NCBI RefSeq assembly: GCF_003012815.1
Contig: NZ_PXYJ01000001.1
Coordinates: 496,001-560,000, forward strand
From: Allosphingosinicella vermicomposti
GTDB taxonomy: Bacteria > Pseudomonadota > Alphaproteobacteria > Sphingomonadales > Sphingomonadaceae
Length of the DNA: 64,000 nucleotides
Direction: 5' to 3'
A program made the translations under genes and the position numbers. Shown here one piece after another: positions 1 to 8,651 of this stretch. The notes under the pieces were generated by a model that searched no databases, was not told the origin of the DNA, and saw nothing but the letters and a program-made list of their open reading frames with translations. How positions within the stretch are numbered: position 1 is the first letter of the stretch; each line of letters begins with the position of its first letter.

Positions 1-812
1 AGATACGCGACCTTGCGCGAGGTCATTTCCTTGCGCTGGGCCCAGCAATTTCGCGCCGCCCGGTGGCGGTGAAAATCGGCGAGGTCAAAACCTCCGCGCG
101 TACGTCCAGCCCCAAGCTGACACCGCTCCCCGAAGCTGGCGGCGGCGATCTTCAATCCCTGCTCTTCGCGCCGATCGAGGCTAGTCCGCCCCCCCCTCCG
201 CCGCCGCCACCGGCCGTCGTTCCCGCCGATGATCTCATGCGCTCGATCGCAGCCCCGGTCGCCGCGCCTGCCGCCCCTCAGCTTCCGCGCATCGAGGATG
301 AGGAGAAGGAAGAGATCGTCGCCGAGGCCCTGCGCGAAATCGTCGCCGATCCGGTGTCGGCCTTTCAGCAGCCCGCCATCCTCTTTCAGGATTTCGCCAC
401 GCGCTGCCGTATGCGCCGCCTCGGCAATCCCGGCCTCGACATTGCCGCTTTCCGCCGCCGCCTCGGCATGGCCAAGGCCGGTATCTTCCGCGAAGATGAG
501 GAAGGCTGGGCCGACGCGCTCGCCATTGCGGGCACCTTGCCCGAAGACATGCTCGGCACCTTCCTCTTCATCGCCCGCGCCGCGCGGGAAGGGGCGGAAT
601 GCCCGAGCGACGATGCCATCGCCGAAATTTACGGCACGCGCTCCCCGGGCCGCGTCCGCCGCCTCCTCCAATTCATCGAGGATCAGGGGCATCTGGTGGT
701 GCGCACCGACCTCTCCGGCCGCCGCTCGATCGGCCTGCCGACGCTCGGCTGGACTACCGCTTCGGCGGAGCCGTCACCCGAACCGGTCGATCTGTTCAGC
801 CGCTCGCGCTGA
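1..812 (+). CDS. C-terminal part of a probable HerA-like (DUF87) ATPase, truncated by window edge
   Basis: The reading frame is open from the first bases of the window to TGA at 810-812, so the 5' part of the gene lies outside. A GTG at 63 is only an internal in-frame codon. The visible N-terminal stretch (HFLALGPAISRRPVAVKIG) recalls the end of DUF87/HerA-type ATP-binding proteins of sphingomonads. The rest is a linker with nine consecutive prolines, then a helical region resembling a small winged-helix module. Walker motifs are not in view, so the family assignment rests on recalled similarity of the tail only. HerA-like proteins are hexameric DNA translocases. The gene converges on dcd across an extragenic palindrome. 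Confidence 0.4.
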   Translation, partial: IRDLARGHFLALGPAISRRPVAVKIGEVKTSARTSSPKLTPLPEAGGGDLQSLLFAPIEASPPPPPPPPPAVVPADDLMRSIAAPVAAPAAPQLPRIEDEEKEEIVAEALREIVADPVSAFQQPAILFQDFATRCRMRRLGNPGLDIAAFRRRLGMAKAGIFREDEEGWADALAIAGTLPEDMLGTFLFIARAAREGAECPSDDAIAEIYGTRSPGRVRRLLQFIEDQGHLVVRTDLSGRRSIGLPTLGWTTASAEPSPEPVDLFSRSR

Positions 813-824
813 ACATCGAGCGCG

Positions 825-903
825 TTACCCCGGCGAAAGCCGGGGTCTCAGGGCGAAAAAGGCACAATCTGGTCACCAGATTCCGGCTTTCGCCGGAATG
901 ACG
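825..903. repeat. Extragenic palindromic repeat, family A, copy 1
   Basis: The arms CCCCGGCGAAAGCCGGGG (829-846) and TTCCGGCTTTCGCCGGAATG each form short hairpins. They are separated by about 40 bp and followed by ACG. A second copy with the same arms and order lies at 19264-19340. The element sits between convergent genes and could act as a transcript end. It is typical of REP/MITE-like elements scattered in sphingomonad genomes. Confidence 0.8.
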
Positions 904-906
904 AAA

Positions 907-1461
907 TTAGAGCCGCGGCAAAGTCACCCCGCGCTGCCTCATATATTTGCCCGCCCGATCGGCATAGCTCGTCTCGCAGGGCTCATTGCCTTGCAGGAAA
1001 AGGAACTGGCACGCCCCTTCATTCGCATAAATCTTCGCGGGCAGCGGCGTGGTGTTGGAAAATTCCAGCGTGACATGGCCTTCCCAACCCGGCTCGAGCG
1101 GTGTGACGTTCACGATGATGCCGCAGCGCGCATAGGTCGATTTGCCAAGGCAGATGACCAGCACATCCTTCGGCACCCGGAAATATTCGACCGTGCGGGC
1201 GAGGGCGAAGCTGTTGGGCGGGATGATGCAGCAATCGGTCTTGCGATCGACGAAGCTATTCGCCGCGAAATCCTTCGGGTCGACGATCGCGCTGTCAACA
1301 TTGGTGAAAATCTTGAATTCGTCCGCCACCCGCGCGTCATAGCCATAGGAGGAGAGGCCGTAGCTGATCGTGCCTTCGCGGCGCTGGCTGTCCACGAACG
1401 GCTCGATCATCCCGTCGGAAAGCGCCCGCTCGCGAATCCACTTGTCCGACATGATCGACAT
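907..1461 (-). CDS. dcd: dCTP deaminase
   Basis: This enzyme deaminates dCTP to dUTP in the cytosol and feeds dTMP synthesis. The 184-residue product matches the usual length of the trimeric bacterial enzyme. Diagnostic stretches are [12 protein letters not shown] and [13 protein letters not shown]; the latter carries the catalytic Glu of the family. The frame stays open upstream to 1521, but ATG at 1461 is preceded by GGGGGACTTTC, a good ribosome binding site, and the protein then starts [11 protein letters not shown] as expected. It lies 62 bp downstream of the UPF0262 gene on the same strand and is probably co-transcribed with it. The call is secure. Confidence 0.95.
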   Translation of the reverse strand: MSIMSDKWIRERALSDGMIEPFVDSQRREGTISYGLSSYGYDARVADEFKIFTNVDSAIVDPKDFAANSFVDRKTDCCIIPPNSFALARTVEYFRVPKDVLVICLGKSTYARCGIIVNVTPLEPGWEGHVTLEFSNTTPLPAKIYANEGACQFLFLQGNEPCETSYADRAGKYMRQRGVTLPRL

Positions 1462-1523
1462 GAAAGTCCCCCGAATTTGGATGTAGGCGCAAGCTTTCGC
1501 GGCTCCGGCCGCGAAGGGCAAGC

Positions 1524-1988
1524 CTATTTGATGTGCAGCACGCAGATGAGGGTGAAGAGCCGCCGCGCCGTGTCGAAATCAACCGTGACCTTGCCCTCCA
1601 GACACTCTTGCAGCAGCTCGGCCGCATCATTGTGGATGCCGCGCCGCGCCATGTCGATCGCCTCGATCCCTTTAGGAGAATCGGCGCGCATGGCTTTGAA
1701 ATAGCTGTCGCAGATCGCAAAATAGTCCCGCACCGGCCTCCGGAAGCGAGCAAGGCCGAGCCGCACCGTGTCCAGCAACTCCTCTTGCGCGTCATGGATG
1801 TCGATGGCGAGGCGATTATCCTCCACCCGCATCACCACCTTGAACGGCCCGTCCAGTCCGTCCGGTTCGAAACGATTATTTTCGAGGAGGTCGAAGAGCG
1901 CGACCTCCTTTTCCCGTTCGACATCGTCATTGCGCCGGATGACCGTCCGCTCGTCCAGCTTGATATCGATGATGCGCGGCTCACCCAT
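1524..1988 (-). CDS. UPF0262 family protein
   Basis: The 154-residue soluble protein starts [16 protein letters not shown] and has the full-length pattern of UPF0262, a family restricted largely to Alphaproteobacteria and of unknown function. There is no signal peptide or membrane segment. The charged alpha/beta composition and the family's [15 protein letters not shown]-type end are visible. The start codon follows AGGGGCGG. It is first in a two-gene unit with dcd. A 70-bp perfect palindrome separates it from the divergent dnaB. Confidence 0.88.
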   Translation of the reverse strand: MGEPRIIDIKLDERTVIRRNDDVEREKEVALFDLLENNRFEPDGLDGPFKVVMRVEDNRLAIDIHDAQEELLDTVRLGLARFRRPVRDYFAICDSYFKAMRADSPKGIEAIDMARRGIHNDAAELLQECLEGKVTVDFDTARRLFTLICVLHIK

Positions 1989-2030
1989 CCGCCCCTGTTA
2001 GCGCTTGCGGCGGGGTGGTGCCACCATCCT

Positions 2031-2100
2031 CGTCATTGCGAGCGCAGCGAAGCAATCCAGCGGCACCGAATTGGATTGCTTCGCTGCGCTCGCAATGACG
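2031..2100. repeat. Extragenic palindromic repeat, family B, copy 1 (perfect 29-bp inverted repeat)
   Basis: CGTCATTGCGAGCGCAGCGA... (2031-2059) is repeated in exact reverse complement at 2072-2100 around a 12-bp loop, so a transcript would form a 29-bp stem. Related copies lie at 10065-10151, 20604-20672 and, as a partial arm, at 29975-30010. This is the best-preserved copy. It lies between the divergent UPF0262 and dnaB genes. Confidence 0.9.
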
Positions 2101-2196
2101 AACTGGGAGCGATGTTACACAGGCTTTTCCAGCATTTCGCCCACAGACATGTGGATGAGCTTGCTAGGCCTCATCCCGCTTTTTCGGTAGGAACGG

Positions 2197-3711
2197 ATGA
2201 TGGCCAACCCACTGCAACTCGTCGACTCTCCCGCGCCTGAAGCGACCGCGCTCCCGCACAATATCGAGGCGGAGGCGGCCCTGCTCGGCGCGCTGATGAT
2301 CGACAATCGCCTGTGCGAAGACATTCAGATGAAGTTGCGGCCCGACCATTTCTATGAGCCGCTCCACGCCCGCATTTACGAAGCGATCCTGAAGCTCGTC
2401 GACCGCAACATGATCGCGAGCCCCGTCACACTCCGTCCGATGTTCGAGGCGGATGAGGAGATGAAGGAGCTTGGCGGGCCCGCCTATCTCGCCCAGCTCA
2501 CCGGCTCCGGCGCCGCGATCATCGGCGCGCGCGACTTTGCCGGCCAGATTTACGATCTCGCCCTGCTCCGCGCTTTGATCGGCGTCGGCCGTGAAATGGT
2601 CGAAAGTGCCCTCGATACCTCGGAAGAAGTCGACCCCAAGGGCCAGATCGAGGCTGCCGAAGGTGCGCTTTACCGCGTGGCCGAGGAAGGCGGGGGGGAG
2701 GGGAGTACCAAGACCTTCGCCCAGGCCACCAAGATGGCCGTCGAGATGGCGGAAAAGGCGCTCAACACCGGCGGCGGCCTTTCCGGCGTCACCACGGGAT
2801 TGGACACGGTCAACGTCAAGACCGGCGGCCTCCACCCGTCCGACCTTCTGATCCTCGCCGGTCGTCCGGGCATGGGCAAGACCTCGCTCGCCACCAATAT
2901 CGCGTTCAACGCCGCCCAGCGGCTGGTGCGCGACATGGAAGACGGCATTCCGGCGGAAAAATCGGCGGGTGCCGCGGTCGCCTTTTTCAGCCTGGAAATG
3001 TCGGCCGATCAGCTCGCTACCCGTATCCTGTCCGAACAATCGGGCATCAGCTCGGAAAACCTGCGCATGGGCAAGATCAGCCAGCAGGATTTCCGCAACC
3101 TCGCCCGCGCCGCTGCGGACCTTGAAAGCCTGCCGCTCTATATCGACGACACGGCTGGCCTCACCATCGCCGCGCTCCGCACCCGCGCCCGCCGTCTGAA
3201 GCGCCAGCGCGGCATCGGCATGATCATCGTCGACTATCTCCAGCTGCTCCAGGGCACTGGCAAGGGCGGCGATGGCAACCGCGTGCAGGAAATCTCGGAA
3301 ATCAGTCGCGGCCTCAAGACGCTGGCCAAGGAACTCAGCGTTCCCGTCCTCGCCCTTTCGCAGCTCAGCCGTGCGGTGGAAAGCCGCGAGGACAAGCGCC
3401 CGCAGCTCTCCGACCTTCGCGAATCCGGCTCGATCGAACAGGATGCCGACATCGTGCTCTTCGTCTTCCGCGAAGAATATTATGTCGCCGCCCGCGAGCC
3501 CAAGCGGCCCTTGGACGGTGACGACGCCAAGACCTTCGAAGCCCATGAAAGCTGGGCCCGCGACATGGAACGCGCCTACGGCCTCTCCGAACTCATCATC
3601 GCCAAACAACGCCACGGCGCCACGGGCAAGGTGAAGCTAAGGTTCGACGCCAAGATCACGCGCTTCAGCGACTATATCGAAGAAGGCTATGCGCCGGAGA
3701 TGCGGGGGTAG
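2197..3711 (+). CDS. dnaB: Replicative DNA helicase DnaB
   Basis: This is the ring-shaped hexameric helicase that unwinds DNA at the replication fork and recruits DnaG primase. The 504-residue protein has the N-terminal helical DnaB domain (about 20-125), a linker, and a RecA-like motor. The Walker A motif is GRPGMGKTS at about 222-230. A Walker B-like segment is IIVDYLQLL, and the DnaB motif LSQLSRAVE is present. The start is one of two adjacent ATGs (2197 or 2200) after TAGGAAC. It has its own leader and no obvious operon partner. It ends with TAG. Confidence 0.97.
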   Translation: MMANPLQLVDSPAPEATALPHNIEAEAALLGALMIDNRLCEDIQMKLRPDHFYEPLHARIYEAILKLVDRNMIASPVTLRPMFEADEEMKELGGPAYLAQLTGSGAAIIGARDFAGQIYDLALLRALIGVGREMVESALDTSEEVDPKGQIEAAEGALYRVAEEGGGEGSTKTFAQATKMAVEMAEKALNTGGGLSGVTTGLDTVNVKTGGLHPSDLLILAGRPGMGKTSLATNIAFNAAQRLVRDMEDGIPAEKSAGAAVAFFSLEMSADQLATRILSEQSGISSENLRMGKISQQDFRNLARAAADLESLPLYIDDTAGLTIAALRTRARRLKRQRGIGMIIVDYLQLLQGTGKGGDGNRVQEISEISRGLKTLAKELSVPVLALSQLSRAVESREDKRPQLSDLRESGSIEQDADIVLFVFREEYYVAAREPKRPLDGDDAKTFEAHESWARDMERAYGLSELIIAKQRHGATGKVKLRFDAKITRFSDYIEEGYAPEMRG

Positions 3712-3750
3712 TCATAAGACTACTGCGCTAATTTCAGTCGGAAGGTCGGA

Positions 3751-4575
3751 ATGACTGATAACCTCGAGCTGGTTGATAAGACTTCAGGAAGGGCACAGCG
3801 AAACTTTCTAAGCGCATTGGCAATGTTAGGCCACTTGGTGGCATTGTATGATCGTGGGGTATTTGAGTCTGCGCGGCTGATGTCGAATTTGATCTGTCAA
3901 ATTGCGGTAAAAAAGGCGAATAACTTGCCTTTGCTCAGTCAAGTCGGCGTTGAAGGCATTAAAATAATTGTGGATAGGAGTGCCTTGGGAGCGAGCGTTT
4001 TGAACTCTTCCTCTAGCCCCCTTGCAAGCTTATTATTCGGCGGATCTCATGATGGCTCTGGTGGGTATGAGCCTCGAGCACATTGGGTACCACTAGTGTT
4101 TCGTTTAAGTCCGCCCGATGGCTTTGTCGAACTATCCATCGACACTTGGTTAGATGATCCGGTTATTCCCACCTCAAATAAGATTATGAGCAGGCGAGAT
4201 TTGATCATAGCTGTTCGCGATGCAGACGGTGGCGCGCATTCGGATAGTGATCAAAAGTTTCTTAAGCACGTATCGTATATCGAGCTAATAAATTCGTTCC
4301 CTATTCACAAAAATAGCGAGGCCTTTGGAACGAATATCTGGAATATGCTTCCACCTGTCATATTGCCAATGCTCAGGCAAATCGCTCACGAACTCCTTTC
4401 GTCCGTATATTCTCAAGTCACTGAACTGCGTGACATCATTAATCCTCCCCCAAGCTTAGTCTGCATTTTTGAAGGGGCGGAATTTAGAGGGGCGTTCGCT
4501 CCCAAAGGTTATATCGCGCCTGGTAAAGTATACGGAAGGGAGCCAATTTTCTTGGAGTACCCCGTCAGCGTGTAG
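3751..4575 (+). CDS. Hypothetical protein, AT-richer orphan gene
   Basis: The 274-residue soluble protein is not recognised. It has no signal peptide or membrane helix. The N-terminal third is helical (ALAMLGHLVALYDRG). A middle segment, SRRDLIIAVRDADGGAHSD, resembles a motif I recall from uncharacterised proteins (LI..VA.KDGGAHVD), which hints at a real family. A proline-rich stretch (INPPPS) precedes the C-terminus. The start follows GGAAGG. Base composition and codon choice (many ATT, AAT, TTA, AAA codons) differ sharply from all neighbours, indicating recent acquisition. It is inserted between dnaB and astD with no mobility gene nearby. Confidence 0.7.
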   Translation: MTDNLELVDKTSGRAQRNFLSALAMLGHLVALYDRGVFESARLMSNLICQIAVKKANNLPLLSQVGVEGIKIIVDRSALGASVLNSSSSPLASLLFGGSHDGSGGYEPRAHWVPLVFRLSPPDGFVELSIDTWLDDPVIPTSNKIMSRRDLIIAVRDADGGAHSDSDQKFLKHVSYIELINSFPIHKNSEAFGTNIWNMLPPVILPMLRQIAHELLSSVYSQVTELRDIINPPPSLVCIFEGAEFRGAFAPKGYIAPGKVYGREPIFLEYPVSV

Positions 4576-4610
4576 ATGTTCAGCGTGGTGCTGGGGGAAA
4601 ACGAGGCTGA

Positions 4611-6065
4611 TCAATCCTCAACCATATTCGGGTCTTGCCAATCCCTTAGGCCGGTTGCGATTGCGCCTCTGATCTGTTCGGCTTCCGACGATACGACGGG
4701 ATAGGCGCAATAATCGGCGGCGTAGTAAGCGCTCGGGCGGTGGTTGCCGCTTAAGCCTACGCCGCCGAAGGGTGCATTTGAAGGCGCGCCGTTCGTGGGT
4801 TTGTTCCAGTTGATGACGCCGGCATGGACGAAGGTCCAGAAGCGTTCGAACAGCTCCGGGCTGCCGCCGATCAGGGCGGCGGATAGGCCGTAGGCGGTGT
4901 TGTTGGCTTCCGCGATGGCGGCATCGAAATCGGGGACGCGGATGACTTGGAGGATGGGACCGAAGAGTTCTTCGTCCGGGCGATCCGCGACGTCCGTCAC
5001 GTCCAGGATTGCGGGCGAAAGGAAGGGGAGGGCGGGATCGCGCCGTTCGAGCGGGCGGATCACCGTGGCGCCCTTCGCGACCAGCGCCGCATAGGCTGCC
5101 TCCAGCTGATCGGCGGCTATATTGTCGATCACCGGCCCCATGAACGGCGCGGGCTTGGCAAGGGGATGGTCCACGATCATCCGGTCGACAATCTTGAGGA
5201 GCGGCTTCAGCAATTTCTGCTCCATCCCGTCCTTGACGATCAGGCGGCGGGCATTGCTGCACCTCTGCCCGGCGGAGAGGAAGGCGGATTGCGCAACGAT
5301 GGTGGCGACCGCGTCCGTATCGCCCGCATCCCAGACGACGATCGGATTGTTGCCGCCCATTTCGAGCGCGAGGATTTTCTGCGGCGTCTCCGCGAACTGC
5401 TTGTGCAGCGACACGCCCGCGCGCGCCGAACCGGTGAACAGCAATCCGTCGATCTCCGGATGCGCCGCGAGTGCCTTGCCTTGCTCCACCCCGCCGATCA
5501 CGCAGCGGACGACGCCCGCCGGAATGCCCGCTTCGTGAAACATCTTGGTGAGGACCATGCCGGTCGCCGACGTCTTTTCCGAAGGCTTGAACACCACCGC
5601 ATTGCCCGCAAGCAGGGCCGGGACGATATGCCCGTTCGGCAAATGCGCGGGGAAATTATAGGGGCCGAGCACGGCAAGAACGCCATGCGGCTTGTGGCGG
5701 AGCGACACCTTGGCGCCCAACGCACCTTCGAAGCGGTGCTGGGAGCTGCGTTCCGAATAAGCGTTGATGGAAATGTCGACCTTGTTGACGACCGCCTCGA
5801 CCTCGGTCAGCGCTTCCCACAGCGGCTTGCCGGTTTCGCGGGCGATGAGATCGGCGAAATCATTTTGATGCGCGCGGACTGTATTCGCGAAGCGGCGCAG
5901 AGCCTCGGCGCGGACGGCAAGCGGTTCCTGCGCCCAGGCGGGGAATGCGGCGCGCGCGGCGGCAACCTCCGCATCGACATCGCCGATCGGATGTTCCCAG
6001 ATCGCCTCGCCGGTTGCCGGTTCGATCGAAACGAGTTTTTCCGCGTTGTCGGCTGCGTCAGTCAT
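4611..6065 (-). CDS. astD: N-succinylglutamate 5-semialdehyde dehydrogenase
   Basis: AstD oxidises succinylglutamate semialdehyde to succinylglutamate with NAD+ in the arginine succinyltransferase pathway. The 484-residue ALDH-superfamily protein has the catalytic Cys in GQRCSNARRL, the general-base Glu in ALEMGGNNP, and AstD-typical LGPYNFPAHLPNGHIVPAL and NWNKPTNGAPS segments. The frame is open upstream, but ATG at 6065 follows GTGGGGCGAGTGGC and gives the usual N-terminus. It lies 32 bp after selO on the same strand. No other ast genes are in the window. It could also serve other aldehydes. Confidence 0.88.
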   Translation of the reverse strand: MTDAADNAEKLVSIEPATGEAIWEHPIGDVDAEVAAARAAFPAWAQEPLAVRAEALRRFANTVRAHQNDFADLIARETGKPLWEALTEVEAVVNKVDISINAYSERSSQHRFEGALGAKVSLRHKPHGVLAVLGPYNFPAHLPNGHIVPALLAGNAVVFKPSEKTSATGMVLTKMFHEAGIPAGVVRCVIGGVEQGKALAAHPEIDGLLFTGSARAGVSLHKQFAETPQKILALEMGGNNPIVVWDAGDTDAVATIVAQSAFLSAGQRCSNARRLIVKDGMEQKLLKPLLKIVDRMIVDHPLAKPAPFMGPVIDNIAADQLEAAYAALVAKGATVIRPLERRDPALPFLSPAILDVTDVADRPDEELFGPILQVIRVPDFDAAIAEANNTAYGLSAALIGGSPELFERFWTFVHAGVINWNKPTNGAPSNAPFGGVGLSGNHRPSAYYAADYCAYPVVSSEAEQIRGAIATGLRDWQDPNMVED

Positions 6066-6097
6066 GCCACTCGCCCCACCATGTTTGGGCAAAAGGG

Positions 6098-7591
6098 TCA
6101 AGCATTGCCCAACGCCTCCCCCATTCGCCGGATCGCGGCGACCTTGGCATGAAGCGGTGCCCAATCGTTCCGCTCGTCAATCGCGCTCCAGATCGCCTCG
6201 ACCTCCTCGATATGCATGGAGCAAGGCTCGGCATCCGACCAATAAGGATGGTCCGTCGCGCCGGGGGCGGCGTCGTAGCCTGCCACCTGCTCCTTGAAGC
6301 CGCGAAATTCAGCGCCCTCATATGGGCCGCCCTCAGCGCTCGACCCGGAAATATCAAACCCGCGCGGGTGGCCACCATCGCCTCGCCCCTTATAAGGATC
6401 AAGTCCCTTATAAGGGGTATTCGGATCGGACTGTCCGGTGCTTGAGGGGTTTGGATTGGCGGTGGAATCTCCACGGAGACGCCCGCCGCGCCAGTCAAAG
6501 AAAAAGCGGTCGATCGTGACCGTCTTTTCCACAAGCGCATTTTCCATCGCGACGAGCAGAGCGGAGTCTTCCTCCCGATTTTGCGGCACGACGCCGAGCC
6601 GGGCGAGCATCGCGGCGGCCAGCTCGGCCCGGAAGAGGTCTGGAAAACTCTCGATCGCGGACGTGAGGGCATCGGCTTCCGCGATCAGGCGCAGGCAGGC
6701 GGCGAGCTGAACCAGGTTCCAGTGAATGGCCTCGGGCTGGCGGCCGAACGCATAGAGCCCGGTCTGGTCGAAATAGGCGGCGGTGAAATGTCCGTCCCAC
6801 ATCGGCGTGAACCGCCACGGCCCATAATCGAAGCTCTCGCCCGTCACATTGATATTGTCGGTGTTGAGCACGCCATGAACGAAGCCCGCCGCGATGTAGG
6901 AGGCTGCGAGCCGCGCGCAGCGGCGGGCGACATGGGCGAAGAAGCGCGCTATTCCATCGTCTCCCTCGTCTTCTCCGAAAAAGTGCGTGAGGCAATAGCT
7001 GACCAGGCGCCGCATCGCGTCCGCATCCTGATAATAAGCAAGCCGTTGGAACGTCCCGATACGGATATGGCCGTGGCTGAGGCGCACCAGCACGGCGGAG
7101 CGGGTGGGGGAGGGTTCATCGCCGCGCTCCAGCGCTTCGCCAGTCTCGATCAGAGAGAAGGTCTTGGAGGTGTCGACGCCCAGGGCTTCCAGCATTTCCG
7201 TCGCCAATATCTCGCGAACGCCGCCCTTCAGCGTCAGCCGTCCATCGCCGAAGCGGCTATAGGGTGTCGGGCCCGATCCCTTGGTGCCAAGGTCCCGCAA
7301 GCGGCCCCGCCCGTCATATAGCTGAGCGAACAGAAACCCCCGCCCATCGCCAATGTCCGGATTGTAGGTACGGAACTGATGGCCGTGATATCGAAGGGCC
7401 AGCGGCTCGGGCAGATTGTCCGGCAACGGATCGAACCGCCCGAAATGACGCAGCCATTGCGCGTCGGTGAAGGTATCGAGGCCAACCGACGCCGCGGCGC
7501 GATCGTTGCGGAAGCGCAGGATCGTCTGGGGAAAGTCGGCGGCCTTCACGGCGTCGTAAACGGATTCGCCGAGCGAGAGTATAGGCGTCAT
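6098..7591 (-). CDS. selO: Protein adenylyltransferase SelO (YdiU family) with an in-frame insertion
   Basis: SelO is a pseudokinase-fold enzyme that transfers AMP from ATP onto Ser/Thr/Tyr of proteins, with links to redox stress. The conserved core includes LRYHGHQF, GDGRGFLFAQL, LGTKGSGPTPYSR, GFVHGVLNTDN and FDYGPW. The C-terminal AEPCSMHIEEVEAIW is also present. Length is about 497 residues from ATG 7591; in-frame starts upstream (7618, 7720) are possible, and no start has an ideal ribosome binding site. Between FFFDWRGG and PYEGAEFRGF lies a Gly/Asp/Pro-rich insert of about 40 residues. It contains the DNA palindrome at 6386-6417 and is not part of the family pattern I recall. It is divergent from the hydrolase at 7719. 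Confidence 0.9.
   Translation of the reverse strand: MTPILSLGESVYDAVKAADFPQTILRFRNDRAAASVGLDTFTDAQWLRHFGRFDPLPDNLPEPLALRYHGHQFRTYNPDIGDGRGFLFAQLYDGRGRLRDLGTKGSGPTPYSRFGDGRLTLKGGVREILATEMLEALGVDTSKTFSLIETGEALERGDEPSPTRSAVLVRLSHGHIRIGTFQRLAYYQDADAMRRLVSYCLTHFFGEDEGDDGIARFFAHVARRCARLAASYIAAGFVHGVLNTDNINVTGESFDYGPWRFTPMWDGHFTAAYFDQTGLYAFGRQPEAIHWNLVQLAACLRLIAEADALTSAIESFPDLFRAELAAAMLARLGVVPQNREEDSALLVAMENALVEKTVTIDRFFFDWRGGRLRGDSTANPNPSSTGQSDPNTPYKGLDPYKGRGDGGHPRGFDISGSSAEGGPYEGAEFRGFKEQVAGYDAAPGATDHPYWSDAEPCSMHIEEVEAIWSAIDERNDWAPLHAKVAAIRRMGEALGNA
6386..6417. repeat. Palindrome inside selO coding sequence
   Basis: CCCCTTATAAGG (6386-6397) and its exact reverse complement CCTTATAAGGGG (6406-6417) flank an 8-bp loop. 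Each arm carries its own TTATAA palindrome. Read in the selO frame it encodes a repeated PYKG motif. It marks the centre of the family-atypical insert (about 6347-6480). Confidence 0.85.
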
Positions 7592-7718
7592 TGGGCGATA
7601 TGCGCTGATGGCGGCCATCGCCGCAATAACCGAGATGAGGAGCGGAGGTTTCCCCATCGCTCTTGTGAAGCGTGAATCATCCGTCGATAAATGGGGCTCC
7701 AACAAGGGGGCGCAAGGC

Positions 7719-8585
7719 ATGGCGGCATGGACCGACGGATATTGGCAGGCCGGGAATGATCTCCGTCTGCATTACCGCGATTATCCCGGGCGGGGCGATC
7801 GTCCGCCGATCCTCTGCATCCCGGGCCTCACCCGCAATGCGCGGGATTTTGAAGGCGTGGCGGCGCGGCTGGCCGGCGATTGGCGCGTCCTGTGCCTCGA
7901 TCTGCGTGGACGCGGGGATAGCGCCTACGCCAAGGATCCGATGAGTTATGTGCCGCTCACTTATGTGGGCGACGTCGCGGCGCTGATCGACGCGCTGGAC
8001 CTGAAGCGCTTCGTCCTTTTCGGCACGTCTTTGGGCGGCCTTATCACGATGCTGTTGTCGACTAGTCAGAAGGGTCGGTTGAAGGGCGCGCTGCTCAACG
8101 ATGTCGGACCGGAGCTGGACGGACGGGGCCTGGAGCGGATTCGCGGCTATGTCGGCCGGTCACAAAGCTGGCCGACCTGGCTGCATGCGGCCCGCTATTT
8201 TTCGGAAGTGCAGGGTGAGGTTTATCCGGATTGGACGCTCGATCAATGGCTCATCCATGCCAAGCGGCTGTGCAGGTTGAGCGGTGCAGGGCGCATCGTG
8301 TTCGACTATGATATGAAGATCGCCGAGCCGTTCCGGGCGCCGGACGGGCCCATCGGCGTTGACCTCTGGCCAGCCTTAATGGGCCTTAAAGGCATTCCTT
8401 CATTGATCGTCCGGGGCGAGCGCTCAGACCTTTTCACCGCCGAAACGGCCGAAAAGATGACCGCGCGGCTGCCGGAGATGGAAAGCGTGACCGTTCCGCG
8501 CGTTGGACATGCGCCGACGCTCGAGGAGCCGGAAGCTGTGGCGGGCATTGATCGCCTGCTCGAACGAGTGCTGAAAAGCCTCTGA
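7719..8585 (+). CDS. Alpha/beta-fold hydrolase
   Basis: The 288-residue soluble hydrolase of unknown substrate has the nucleophile elbow GTSLGG, an oxyanion-hole region PGLTRN, the acid Asp in GERSDLF and the catalytic His in VGHAPTLEEP. The order and spacing are those of the epoxide-hydrolase/haloperoxidase type of alpha/beta hydrolases. The longer frame begins at 7608 but overlaps the selO promoter region. ATG 7719 has GGGGGCGCAAGGC upstream and gives the conserved start MAAWTDGYWQAG. It is followed after 66 bp by a flavin oxidoreductase gene and may be co-transcribed with it. Confidence 0.85.
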   Translation: MAAWTDGYWQAGNDLRLHYRDYPGRGDRPPILCIPGLTRNARDFEGVAARLAGDWRVLCLDLRGRGDSAYAKDPMSYVPLTYVGDVAALIDALDLKRFVLFGTSLGGLITMLLSTSQKGRLKGALLNDVGPELDGRGLERIRGYVGRSQSWPTWLHAARYFSEVQGEVYPDWTLDQWLIHAKRLCRLSGAGRIVFDYDMKIAEPFRAPDGPIGVDLWPALMGLKGIPSLIVRGERSDLFTAETAEKMTARLPEMESVTVPRVGHAPTLEEPEAVAGIDRLLERVLKSL

Positions 8586-8651
8586 TACGATTTTTTGGCC
8601 AATTGGCGATTTCGTCGATATAGGCGCTCGTCGAAAAGCGTGGAGGATGGA

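Noticed and set aside
229-1704. 491-codon plus-strand frame across the 5' ATPase gene, a repeat and dcd
   Set aside because: It crosses an extragenic palindrome and two recognised genes, and its product is low-complexity Ser/Arg/Pro. It is a shadow frame.
2164-3615. Long open frame on the minus strand (483 codons) opposite dnaB
   Set aside because: It is the mirror of a certain dnaB gene; in GC-rich DNA the antisense frame stays open. The product is rich in Arg/Ala/Gly without any domain pattern.
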